Below are positions 8,617 to 16,609 of a DNA stretch of 64,000 nt, one piece after another. The notes beneath the pieces are model-generated. The model was not told where the DNA came from. It worked only from the letters and a program-made list of their open reading frames with translations, and did no database searches. The DNA comes from Acidobacteriota bacterium (lineage in GTDB: Bacteria > Acidobacteriota > Vicinamibacteria > Vicinamibacterales > SCN-69-37), in NCBI GenBank assembly GCA_947467605.1, contig CANIII010000016.1:1-64000 (forward strand). The letters run 5' to 3'. The position numbers were made by a program, and so were the translations under genes. Positions within the stretch are counted from its first letter, which is position 1. Each line of letters starts with the position of its first letter.

Positions 8617-9606
8617 ATGCGTCCGGTGAAGGTAGCGGGACTCGGTACGTTTGTACCACCGCGAGTGATGACCAACGAGGATCTGGAGAAGTTGGTCGAG
8701 ACCTCCAGCGACTGGATCGTGCAGCGCACGGGCATCAAGGAACGGCACATCGCCGAAAAGGGGGTCGGGACATCGGACATTGCCGAACCGGCGGCGCGCG
8801 ACGCGATGGCGATGGCCGGCATCACCGCGGATCAGCTCGGCTTCATCGTCGTCGGCACCACGACGCCTGACACGATCTTTCCGAGCACCGCCTGCTTGTT
8901 GCAAGCGAAGATCGGCGCGAAGCACGCGTGGGGTTATGACCTCGGCGCGGCGTGCTCGGGTTTCACATACGCACTGTCGACGGCCTACGCCATGGTCGCG
9001 ACCGGCTCATGTGACCACGCGCTCGCGGTTGGCGCCGATGTGATGTCGAGCATCATCGACTACACGGATCGCACGACGTGCATTCTGTTTGGCGATGGCG
9101 CGGGCGCGGTGGTGTTGTCGGTGGCCGAGCCCGATGAGCCGCACATCATTGATTTCTGCCACGAGATCGACGGCGCCGGCGGTCCATCGCTCTGCATGCC
9201 TGCGGGCGGTAGCCGGCTTCCGGCGTCGCACGAGACCGTGGATCAGCGCATGCACTTCGTCAAGCAGGATGGCAGCGCCGTGTTCAAATTCGCGGTGCGC
9301 AAGACCGAAGAGATTTCGCGGAAACTCCTCGAGCGCAACAATGTGACGGGTAGTGATCTCGATCTGTTCGTGTCGCACCAGGCCAATCGACGCATCATCG
9401 ACGCGGCGGCTGAGCGCCTCGGGATGGAGCCGTCCAAAGTCGTGATCAACCTCGAGCGTTTTGGCAACACGACGGCCGGGACGATCCCGCTCGCGCTCGG
9501 CGATGCCCGGGCGGATGGACGTTTGAAGAAGGGGGATCTCGTGCTGCTCACGTCGGTCGGCGCCGGGTTCACCGTCGGATCGGTACTGTTGCGCTGGGGA
9601 TGCTAG
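8617..9606 (+). CDS. fabH: Beta-ketoacyl-ACP synthase III
   Basis: 329 residues. The Cys-His-Asn triad is Cys113 (GAACSGF), His254 (SHQANRRI) and Asn284 (RFGNTTAG). It condenses an acyl-CoA primer with malonyl-ACP to begin fatty acid synthesis. ATG 8617 was chosen because GAGGCAGG (8602-8609) is about 7 bases upstream; ATG 8614 and GTG 8590 are also in frame. The gene stands apart from a fab cluster and runs without a gap into a dioxygenase gene, so a specialised lipid or secondary-metabolite role remains possible. Confidence 0.92.
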   Translation: MRPVKVAGLGTFVPPRVMTNEDLEKLVETSSDWIVQRTGIKERHIAEKGVGTSDIAEPAARDAMAMAGITADQLGFIVVGTTTPDTIFPSTACLLQAKIGAKHAWGYDLGAACSGFTYALSTAYAMVATGSCDHALAVGADVMSSIIDYTDRTTCILFGDGAGAVVLSVAEPDEPHIIDFCHEIDGAGGPSLCMPAGGSRLPASHETVDQRMHFVKQDGSAVFKFAVRKTEEISRKLLERNNVTGSDLDLFVSHQANRRIIDAAAERLGMEPSKVVINLERFGNTTAGTIPLALGDARADGRLKKGDLVLLTSVGAGFTVGSVLLRWGC

Positions 9607-10566
9607 GTGGATCAGAAGCCGCTGGCGCCGGAAGACGTTGAGGCGTCCTTCCGTGCCCTGCGGTACACGCGGGCGCTGACACGACTCGGTCCGCGACTCA
9701 CCGATCCTGATTACTGGCGTGAACTGAACCCGGACCTGTCGGTCACCGACGAGCCACCCGCCGCGCGCGCGGTTGCCTATGAACGCGCCTGGGCTGCGAG
9801 CGAACGGTGCCACCAACGCCTGCGCACCGAAGGCTACGTGCTGTCACCGCCACTGGTGCCGATCGACATGGTGCTGCGGCTTCGCACCGCCGTCGAGCGC
9901 ATCGTCGCGCGAGGGCTGCCCCCTGGCTGTGCGTTGATGTACGACGAGTTCTATCAGGTGTACGCCGGCGTGCTATCGGCGGTGACGCCGATCCTCGGCG
10001 CGAACGCGATCCTGATGCCCGAGGACTTCTGGGTGTTCTTTGTGCCGCCCGACGATGGTGCGACCAGTCACTGGACCGCATTTCCGCCGCACAAGGATTG
10101 GGCCGACGTGGATCCCGGCGTGATGGCAGGCGATCTGCCGACGGTGCTCGTGGGTTGGGTCGCGCTGACGGACGTCACGCCGAACGACTCGTGCATGTAC
10201 ATCGTGCCCGGCGATTGCGACCGCGGCTATCGGACCCATGATCGCGTCGTGCACGCCGACGACTTTCGACTGCAGGATGTGCGCGCTGTGCCGGCGTCCG
10301 CGGGGCAGGTGCTCTTGTTCTCCACGCATGTCGCGCATTGGGGGAGCCGCAGTAGTCGGTGGGCGACGCACCCCCGGATCAGTATCTCGATGTTCTTTCA
10401 GCGCGCCGATGTGCGCCAACGCTTCGCCGACGTGCTCGACCTGTCGCAGCCAATCGCGGTGGCCGATCGTGCGCGATGGATGCTGCGCACGTTGAGGCTC
10501 ATGATGGGCCGCGAGCAGAGTGAAGCGCTCATGCGTGGCGCGGGCCTGACTGTGCCGTCAGCATAA
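9607..10566 (+). CDS. Phytanoyl-CoA dioxygenase family protein (copy 1)
   Basis: 319 residues, a Fe(II)/2-oxoglutarate oxygenase. The facial triad is His162 and Asp164 (PHKDW) plus His244 (HVAHWGSR), with Arg257 as the probable 2-oxoglutarate ligand. The N-terminus carries DPDYWRELNPDLSVTD, shared almost position for position with the second copy at 14591 (DPDFWRALNPELTISD) and not part of the usual PhyH core. GTG start immediately after the fabH stop. The 3' end overlaps the convergent glgX by 38 bases. Substrate unknown. Confidence 0.8.
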   Translation: MDQKPLAPEDVEASFRALRYTRALTRLGPRLTDPDYWRELNPDLSVTDEPPAARAVAYERAWAASERCHQRLRTEGYVLSPPLVPIDMVLRLRTAVERIVARGLPPGCALMYDEFYQVYAGVLSAVTPILGANAILMPEDFWVFFVPPDDGATSHWTAFPPHKDWADVDPGVMAGDLPTVLVGWVALTDVTPNDSCMYIVPGDCDRGYRTHDRVVHADDFRLQDVRAVPASAGQVLLFSTHVAHWGSRSSRWATHPRISISMFFQRADVRQRFADVLDLSQPIAVADRARWMLRTLRLMMGREQSEALMRGAGLTVPSA

Positions 10567-12460
10567 CCAGGCTACCCGATGGCACTGCCAGCGTCGACGT
10601 CACGTCGGTTGGGTCAGCGTCTGGCGCAGAAGAATCCAGCACACGCCTCCATCGGGAGCTCTCAGGCACGACAAACGCCACGTCGTCTCGGCTGCCGTTG
10701 ACACAGATCACGAGCGGCGCCTCGCCGAACAGGGGGAGCACGTGCAGGCCAAACACTTGCAGTGACGCCGATCGCCACGCGGCCTCTGTCAGTGCGCTGC
10801 CCGATGTGTTGAACCAGACCACGTCGTGATCGGTGAGAAAGCGCTCACGCCGCAGCGCCGCGTGCTCGCGACGCAGTGATAGCGCACGTCGTGTGAACGC
10901 GTGCATCGACGTGTCGCCGGGCCACGGCGTCCAGCTGAGCGGGCTGTCGTGGCAGTAGGCGTTGTTGTTGCCGCGTTGCGTGCGACCCATCTCATCGCCG
11001 CCACAGAGCATGGGCACGCCGAGCGAGAGGGCGAGTGTGGCCATCAGGCTGCGTTGTCGGGTGGCGCGTTCCGCGTTGATGGTCGGGCTTTCGGATGCCC
11101 CTTCAACACCGGCGTTGCTGCTGACGTTGTTCGACTCGCCGTCCGCGTTCCGTTCGCCGTTCGCCTCGTTGTGTTTGTCGGCATAGCTCACGAGGTCGGC
11201 GAGGGTGAAGCCGTCGTGCGCCGTCACAAAGTTGATGCTGTCGAGCGGCGATCGTGTCGGCCTGCCGAACAAATCCTGGCTCCCACTGAGCCGTGTGGCG
11301 AAGTCAGGTGCGCTACCGGCATCGCCGCGCCAGAAGCGGCGCACCGCATCGCGATACTGGCCGTTCCATTCGCGGATGCCCGACGGGAATGCGCCGAGCT
11401 TGTAGCCGTACGGCGTGGCGTCCCACGGTTCAGCGATGAGCTTGACCGTCGACAACACCGGGTCCTGTTGCACCGCGCGAAAGAACGATCCGTCACTGCC
11501 GGGCGCACGATCGAGCGCTGACGCCAGGTCGAATCGAAATCCATCGACATGCATCTCGGTGACCCAGTAGCGCAGGCTCTCGAGGACCATGGCGCGTACA
11601 AGTGGGTCGTCGACGTTCAGTGTGTTGCCGCAGCCCGTCCAGTCGTCATACACGGTAGGATCGGACGGATGGCGGCGGTACGTGTGCACGGGATCGAGCC
11701 CGCGCCACGACAGCGTCGGGCCCTGGCGCGGTCCCTCCGCCGTGTGGTTGTACACGACATCAAGGAGCACTTCGATGCCTGCGCGATGCAGCTCGCGCAC
11801 CATCATCTTGCACTCGCGCACGGCGACCGTCGGATCGCGATGGACGGCAGTGGTGGCGAATCGGGGATCGGGCGCGAAGAAGCTCAGCGTGTTGTAGCCC
11901 CAGTAGTTGGTGAGGCCTCGAGCCGCGAGCGCGGGCTCGTCGGCGTGCGCGTGTACCGGCAGCAGTTCAATAGCCGTCGCGCCGAGGTCGCCGAGATGCG
12001 CAATGATCGCGGCGGAGGCCACGCCGAGAAATGTGCCTCGGTGCTCGGCGTCCACACCGGGATGTTGCGCCGTGAGACCTTTCACATGCGCTTCGTAGAT
12101 CACGGAATCGCGCCACGGCGTCCGTGGCGGCGTGTCACCCTGCCAGTCAAAGTGATCGAGAACCACGGCGCCGAGAGGGTCGAGCGGCGTCGGCCTGCGT
12201 CCGATCGCGCGCGCGAAAGGATCGAGCAGCAATCGCTCCGGCTCGAACTGCGCGTGCGTGGTGACCGAGGCCGGCCCGCGCGCGCGCAGCGCGTACAACT
12301 GACCGTGCGGCAGCATCAGGTCGGGGTTGGCCCAGCGCGAACCATTGGGAATCAGGGGAACGCGTCGCGTCTCAACGGCCGCGTGTGGATCATCAAAGAG
12401 ACAGACATCGATATGCGTTGCGGTGGCAGACCACACCACGATCTCAGGCGGCGACGACAC
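10529..12460 (-). CDS. glgX: Glycogen debranching enzyme GlgX (isoamylase type)
   Basis: 643 residues. An N-terminal CBM48-like domain (WSATATHIDVCLFDD) is followed by a GH13 barrel with nucleophile Asp311 (DGFRFDLASAL), acid/base Glu344 (IAEPWD) and Asp416 (TAHDGF). It hydrolyses alpha-1,6 branches of phosphorylase limit dextrin in glycogen breakdown. It lies downstream of, and only 3 bases from, the epimerase gene on the same strand. No other glycogen gene is in the window. Confidence 0.92.
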   Translation of the reverse strand: MSSPPEIVVWSATATHIDVCLFDDPHAAVETRRVPLIPNGSRWANPDLMLPHGQLYALRARGPASVTTHAQFEPERLLLDPFARAIGRRPTPLDPLGAVVLDHFDWQGDTPPRTPWRDSVIYEAHVKGLTAQHPGVDAEHRGTFLGVASAAIIAHLGDLGATAIELLPVHAHADEPALAARGLTNYWGYNTLSFFAPDPRFATTAVHRDPTVAVRECKMMVRELHRAGIEVLLDVVYNHTAEGPRQGPTLSWRGLDPVHTYRRHPSDPTVYDDWTGCGNTLNVDDPLVRAMVLESLRYWVTEMHVDGFRFDLASALDRAPGSDGSFFRAVQQDPVLSTVKLIAEPWDATPYGYKLGAFPSGIREWNGQYRDAVRRFWRGDAGSAPDFATRLSGSQDLFGRPTRSPLDSINFVTAHDGFTLADLVSYADKHNEANGERNADGESNNVSSNAGVEGASESPTINAERATRQRSLMATLALSLGVPMLCGGDEMGRTQRGNNNAYCHDSPLSWTPWPGDTSMHAFTRRALSLRREHAALRRERFLTDHDVVWFNTSGSALTEAAWRSASLQVFGLHVLPLFGEAPLVICVNGSRDDVAFVVPESSRWRRVLDSSAPDADPTDVTSTLAVPSGSLVMLTAQSGPRHA

Positions 12461-12463
12461 GGG

Positions 12464-13459
12464 CTACCGAGACTGCGCCCAGGACGGCGGCAGGCCGCGC
12501 GTGACTTCGATGGCCTGAGCCTCAGTCGGGGTTGGCACACCGGTCTGTTTGACCCACGCGGCCATGCGCGCGAGGCCGTCAGCCAACGACCTCGGTTCAC
12601 CCAGGTTGAAGGCCGACCGCACCCGTTCGTGCGATGAGAACGCATCTACCACTTCGTGTCGTGGGGGCAGTGTCTCGATACGGCACGGTACGTCGAACAG
12701 GCGACAGATCTCGGTGGCCAGATCGCGCACCGAGACCACGCTGTCGGCGCCGACATTGAAGATCTCATTGCGCGCGACGTCCTCGAAACCCGCGCGCACA
12801 ATTACCGGCGCCACGTCATCGATGTAACTGAACGCGCGTGTCTGACTCCCGTCGCCGAAGATTGGCAACGGACGTCCTTCGAGCACGCACCGCATAAAGA
12901 TGCCGACGACGTTGCGGTAGGGATCGGCGATGTGTTGCCCTTCGCCATAGACGTTGTGCGGGCGAAAGATCGCGTATTCGAGACCGAACTGCGCGAAGGC
13001 TGCCTGCAGATCCTGTTCAACCGCCAGTTTGGCGATGCCGTACGGATCGATCGGCTGCGGCGTCAGCGCTTCGGTCATCGGCGTCTGACCGGGGCCGTAG
13101 ACGGCGATCGAACTCGTGAACACGAACCGTCGCGTGCCGTGGTTGATGGCGGCATTGATGAGGTTGATGCTGCCGACGAGATTGTTCGTGTAGTTGAAGC
13201 GACGAATGAACGGGCTCAGCCCTTCGGCGGCGTACGCGGCCAGGTGATAGACCACAGTGAAGTGGTGGTCGGTGAACAGTTGATTCACGAGCGCGACGTC
13301 GACAATCGATCCGCGGACGAACGTCGTGCCGGCCGGGATGTTGCGCCACTGACCGCCGCTGAGATCGTCGAGGATCACCACCGTCTTGCCACTGCGATGC
13401 AGGGCAGCGGCAATGTGAGAGCCGATAAAGCCGGCGCCGCCGGTCACCAGAACGGACAT
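12464..13459 (-). CDS. NAD-dependent sugar-nucleotide epimerase (GalE-like)
   Basis: 331 residues, an extended short-chain dehydrogenase. It has the Rossmann motif GGAGFIGSH near the start, Ser116/Ser117, Tyr140 and Lys144 (YGIAK), and FRPHNVYGEGQ plus RAFSYIDDVA, typical of UDP-glucose/UDP-glucuronate 4-epimerases and related dehydratases. It probably interconverts UDP-hexoses for polysaccharide synthesis. It shares a 63-bp divergent promoter region with queA and precedes glgX in an apparent two-gene operon. The exact sugar cannot be assigned. Confidence 0.85.
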   Translation of the reverse strand: MSVLVTGGAGFIGSHIAAALHRSGKTVVILDDLSGGQWRNIPAGTTFVRGSIVDVALVNQLFTDHHFTVVYHLAAYAAEGLSPFIRRFNYTNNLVGSINLINAAINHGTRRFVFTSSIAVYGPGQTPMTEALTPQPIDPYGIAKLAVEQDLQAAFAQFGLEYAIFRPHNVYGEGQHIADPYRNVVGIFMRCVLEGRPLPIFGDGSQTRAFSYIDDVAPVIVRAGFEDVARNEIFNVGADSVVSVRDLATEICRLFDVPCRIETLPPRHEVVDAFSSHERVRSAFNLGEPRSLADGLARMAAWVKQTGVPTPTEAQAIEVTRGLPPSWAQSR

Positions 13460-13522
13460 GTGTCACGCACGATAGCGACCGCTCAATCAACGTGTCAACC
13501 CATCTCGTATACTCACGGTCCG

Positions 13523-14578
13523 ATGCGCGTCGCGGATTTTGATTTTGTGCTGCCCGAATCTCTGATCGCGCAGGAGGCGCGGCCGCGCGGCCGCTCGCGG
13601 CTGATGGTGGTGGATCGTGCCCGCGCCACGTGGCACGACGCGACGATCGCCGACCTGCCGGCGCTGCTGCAGCCCGGCGACGTGTTGGTCGTCAACGACA
13701 CGCGCGTCTTCCCCGCGCGCCTCCTGGGTCGCCGCGATCCGAGTGGTGGCGCCGTCGAGTGCTTTCTCCTGACGCGCCGCGCCGACAATCACTGGGACGC
13801 GCTGATGGCACCGGCTGAGCGGTTGCAACCGGGCGCCCGCGTCGTGTTCGACGATGCGGATCGTGCGCCGGGGGTGAGGCTCCGTGCGGAGGTGGTGTCG
13901 CGAGGTGAGCGCGGCCAGCGCGCTGTCGCATTTGCCGCCGAGGGCGCGGCCTCCGTGGACGCAGCCATTGATCTGCTCGGCCACGTGCCGCTGCCGCCGT
14001 ACATTCGACGTGCGGACACGGCGGACGATCGCGCGCGATACCAAACCGTCTATGCCCGCGAGCGCGGCTCGGTCGCGGCGCCAACCGCGGGCCTGCATTT
14101 CGACGATGCCGTGCTGGCGGCACTGACGGAGCGCGGCGTGGCGCGGGCCGCGATCACGCTGCATGTGGGCTACGGCACGTTCAAGCCCGTGAAGGTCGAG
14201 CGCGTGGAAGATCACGCCGTCGATCCCGAGCCGTATGTGGTCTCAGCCGAGGCCGTGTCGGCGATCCGCGATGCGCGCGCGCGCGGAGGACGCGTGGTCG
14301 TCGTCGGTACAACCACCACGCGTGCGCTCGAGCACGCGGCTCGTGTCGGGAACGGTGTGGTGTCGCCCGGCGCCGCACTCGCAGACCTGTTCATTTATCC
14401 CGGTCATCGCTTTACCGTCGTCGATGCGCTGATGACGAACTTCCACCTGCCGCAGTCGTCGTTGCTGATGCTCGTGGCCGCGTTTGGTGGTCTCGACCTG
14501 GTGATGGATGCGTACCGCGCGGCCGTGGAGCGCGGGTATCACTTCTACAGTTACGGCGATGCGATGGTGATACTCTGA
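13523..14578 (+). CDS. queA: S-adenosylmethionine:tRNA ribosyltransferase-isomerase QueA
   Basis: 351 residues. Signatures are LPESLIAQEARPRGRSRLMVVD at the N-terminus, VNDTRVFPARL, GSVAAPTAGLHF and TLHVGYGTFKPV. QueA transfers the ribosyl group of SAM to preQ1 in tRNA, the penultimate step of queuosine synthesis. The frame is open for ~290 codons upstream, but that part is antisense to the epimerase, so the ATG at 13523 is the start. The window also holds queE and queC at 52-53.6 kb. Confidence 0.95.
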   Translation: MRVADFDFVLPESLIAQEARPRGRSRLMVVDRARATWHDATIADLPALLQPGDVLVVNDTRVFPARLLGRRDPSGGAVECFLLTRRADNHWDALMAPAERLQPGARVVFDDADRAPGVRLRAEVVSRGERGQRAVAFAAEGAASVDAAIDLLGHVPLPPYIRRADTADDRARYQTVYARERGSVAAPTAGLHFDDAVLAALTERGVARAAITLHVGYGTFKPVKVERVEDHAVDPEPYVVSAEAVSAIRDARARGGRVVVVGTTTTRALEHAARVGNGVVSPGAALADLFIYPGHRFTVVDALMTNFHLPQSSLLMLVAAFGGLDLVMDAYRAAVERGYHFYSYGDAMVIL

Positions 14579-14590
14579 CCATCCTGTTTC

Positions 14591-15514
14591 ATGGCGCTTT
14601 CTCCCGCGGACATCGACGCAGGTTTTGCCCAACTCCGTAGCGAGCGTGCGCTGCAACGACGCCTGCACGAGGTGCGCGACCCTGACTTCTGGCGCGCACT
14701 GAACCCCGAACTGACCATTTCAGATTTTCCGCTCGCCGCGCGGCGCGCGCGGCCGGCGGCCACGTCCGACATTGCCACGCAATGCCGTGCACAGGTGATT
14801 GCTGACGGCTATTTTGTGACGCCGCCGCTCATCCCGGCCGACGAGTTGGCCCGTCTGGTGACAGGCATCGAGCGCGTGGTGGCGGCCGGTTTCCCGTCGG
14901 CACTTGCGGCCGTTTACGACGAGTACTTCAACATCTTCAGTGGACTCGACGCCGTCTGCGCGCCGCTGTTCGGCGACGACTACGTCATGATCACCCAGGG
15001 GCTGTGGGCGTTCTATGTGCCGTCTGGAGATGACGGCCGAACGCTCTGGACCGCCGGCGCGCCGCATCGCGACCGCATGGCGCCAGATGCGCGCACGCTG
15101 GCGCATGACGTGCCGTCGATCATGACGATCTGGATCCCGCTCGAAGACGTCACGCCCGACCAGTCGTGCCTGTACGTTGTGCCAGCGCCGTTCGATCCCG
15201 ACTTCTATACCGCCGAGCGCAACGTGCACGGCGAGCGCATTCGCCTGCAGGACATTCGCTGCTTGCCCGCCCGTGCCGGATCGGTGCTCGGATGGTCGTC
15301 GCACCTGATTCACTGGGGCAGCCGCGCCAGCCAATTTGCCGAACGACCGCGCGTGTCGGTCACGATGTATTTCCAGCGGCGGGACGTGCCGTTGTGGCAT
15401 CCGTTTCATCTCGATCCCCTGCAGCCGGTCAGTTTTCTGGATCGGCTGATGTGGATCGATCATTCGATGGGGCGGCCCGGGTCGCTCGGCGGCCAGCGGC
15501 CGGAGGGCGTGTGA
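14591..15514 (+). CDS. Phytanoyl-CoA dioxygenase family protein (copy 2)
   Basis: 307 residues and a paralogue of the protein at 9607. It has the same N-terminal DPDFWRALNPELTISD element, His159 and Asp161 (PHRDR), His241 (HLIHWGSR) and a final RVSVTMYFQRRDV strand as in copy 1. It is predicted to be a Fe(II)/2-oxoglutarate hydroxylase. It starts 12 bases after queA, and its stop overlaps the next gene as GTGA, implying coupled translation with the deoxyhypusine-synthase-like protein. Confidence 0.8.
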   Translation: MALSPADIDAGFAQLRSERALQRRLHEVRDPDFWRALNPELTISDFPLAARRARPAATSDIATQCRAQVIADGYFVTPPLIPADELARLVTGIERVVAAGFPSALAAVYDEYFNIFSGLDAVCAPLFGDDYVMITQGLWAFYVPSGDDGRTLWTAGAPHRDRMAPDARTLAHDVPSIMTIWIPLEDVTPDQSCLYVVPAPFDPDFYTAERNVHGERIRLQDIRCLPARAGSVLGWSSHLIHWGSRASQFAERPRVSVTMYFQRRDVPLWHPFHLDPLQPVSFLDRLMWIDHSMGRPGSLGGQRPEGV

Positions 15515-16443
15515 CGTTTCCGTACGAAGAGTTCGATCTCACTGATGTGCAGACCTATCCGCTCGCGTCGCGACCGAGCAAGGCGCGGCGTGAAGACTTC
15601 GCGCGCCCATGGGCGCCGTCGTCTGGCATGGCCGGTCTTCTCGACAGCTTGCCGAAGATGTTGGCGGCCTCGGATTTTCGCGCCGTGGTCGCGGCGATGC
15701 GCTCGGCGCGCGCGGCCGACCGCGGTCTGGTGTGGGGCTTCGGCGCGCACCTGCTGAAGGTCGGTCTTGGTCCCGTGCTGATCGACCTCATGGCACGCGG
15801 ATACGTGTCGGCGATCGCCATCAATGGCGCTGGCGTCATTCACGACACCGAGATCGCGCTTGCGGGCCAGACGTCTGAAGACGTGGATGCCGCGCTCGGC
15901 GCCGGGCAATTCGGCATGTCGGAGGAAACGGGTCGTGGTGTGAACGACGCGATCACGGAAGGCGTCGGCCGCGGTTTGGGTCTCGGCCAGTCGGTGGTTG
16001 AGTGGCTTGCGGCGCTCGAGCCGGCGCACGCTGATGTCAGCGTGCTGTGTGCGGCCGCGCGATTGAACGTCCCGGTCACGGTGCATGTGGCGATCGGTAC
16101 CGACATCATCCATATGCACCCTTCCGCGTCGGGCGCGGCGATCGGCGAGGGCAGCCTGCGCGATTTCCGCTACCTCACGTCCCACGTCAGCCGACTCGCG
16201 GGTGGCGTCTACCTGAACATCGGCTCAGCGGTGTTGCTGCCGGAAGTGTTCCTCAAGGCCGTGTCTCTCGTCCGCAATCGCGGCATCGCGCTCGATGGCC
16301 TGACGACCGTCAACATGGACTTTCTCAAGATGTATCGCGCCGAAACCAACGTGGTCCGACGCCCGGTCGCTGGCATCGGCAAGGGCTATTCACTGACCGG
16401 GCACCACGAGCTGATGTTGCCGCTACTCGCCGCGGCGTTGTAA
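15511..16443 (+). CDS. Deoxyhypusine-synthase-like protein
   Basis: 310 residues. GFGAHLLKVGL, then INGAGVIHDTEIALAG, and VHVAIGTDIIHMHPSASG followed by GGVYLNIGSAV resemble the NAD-binding segments of the deoxyhypusine/homospermidine synthase fold. The WGK motif that carries the catalytic lysine in deoxyhypusine synthase is not visible; the C-terminus instead reads GKGYSLTGHHELMLPL. The reaction therefore cannot be assumed. Start is the GTG overlapping the upstream dioxygenase stop. Bacteria lack eIF5A, so any substrate would be different. Assignment is by remembered family resemblance. Confidence 0.55.
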   Translation: MTFPYEEFDLTDVQTYPLASRPSKARREDFARPWAPSSGMAGLLDSLPKMLAASDFRAVVAAMRSARAADRGLVWGFGAHLLKVGLGPVLIDLMARGYVSAIAINGAGVIHDTEIALAGQTSEDVDAALGAGQFGMSEETGRGVNDAITEGVGRGLGLGQSVVEWLAALEPAHADVSVLCAAARLNVPVTVHVAIGTDIIHMHPSASGAAIGEGSLRDFRYLTSHVSRLAGGVYLNIGSAVLLPEVFLKAVSLVRNRGIALDGLTTVNMDFLKMYRAETNVVRRPVAGIGKGYSLTGHHELMLPLLAAAL

Positions 16444-16456
16444 GCTTATAGATTCA

Positions 16457-16533
16457 GGCGGTGTAGCTCAGCTGGTTAGAGCATGCGGCTCATATCCGCA
16501 GTGTCCGGGGTTCGAGTCCCTGCACCGCCACCA
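16457..16533 (+). tRNA. tRNA-Met (CAT), elongator type
   Basis: A 77-nt cloverleaf with encoded CCA. The acceptor stem is GGCGGTG/CACCGCC, the D arm contains AGCTCAGCTGGTTAGAGC, the anticodon loop CTCATAT has CAT at 16491-16493 between stems TGCGG and CCGCA, and the T arm is CCGGGGTTCGAGTCCCTG. The acceptor and D arm are close to bacterial elongator tRNA-Met. A tRNA-Ile2 (lysidine target) also reads CAT and is the main alternative, made interesting by tilS just downstream. Confidence 0.93.
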
Positions 16534-16567
16534 CTTCTGAACACCAGCAAAAGCACTGAGGCACGAC

Positions 16568-16595
16568 AGGCAGTGGGGCAATAATGCCCCTGCCT
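16568..16595 (+). terminator. Hairpin between tRNA-Met and tilS
   Basis: AGGCAG-TG-GGGCA pairs with TGCCCCTGCCT around an ATAA loop, with a small bulge. No T tract follows, so it may be a processing or attenuation structure rather than a true intrinsic terminator. It lies 14 bases before the tilS start and could also mask its initiation region. Confidence 0.4.
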
Positions 16596-16609
16596 AGCGT
16601 GCTGTATCC

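Noticed and set aside
12656-13522. 289-codon upstream extension of queA
   Set aside because: It is antisense to the epimerase and adds nothing resembling the QueA family; ATG 13523 gives the normal N-terminus.
16457-16533. Calling the CAT tRNA as tRNA-Ile2 because tilS is adjacent
   Set aside because: Acceptor stem and D arm are closer to elongator tRNA-Met; adjacency alone is not enough. Kept only as a point to check.
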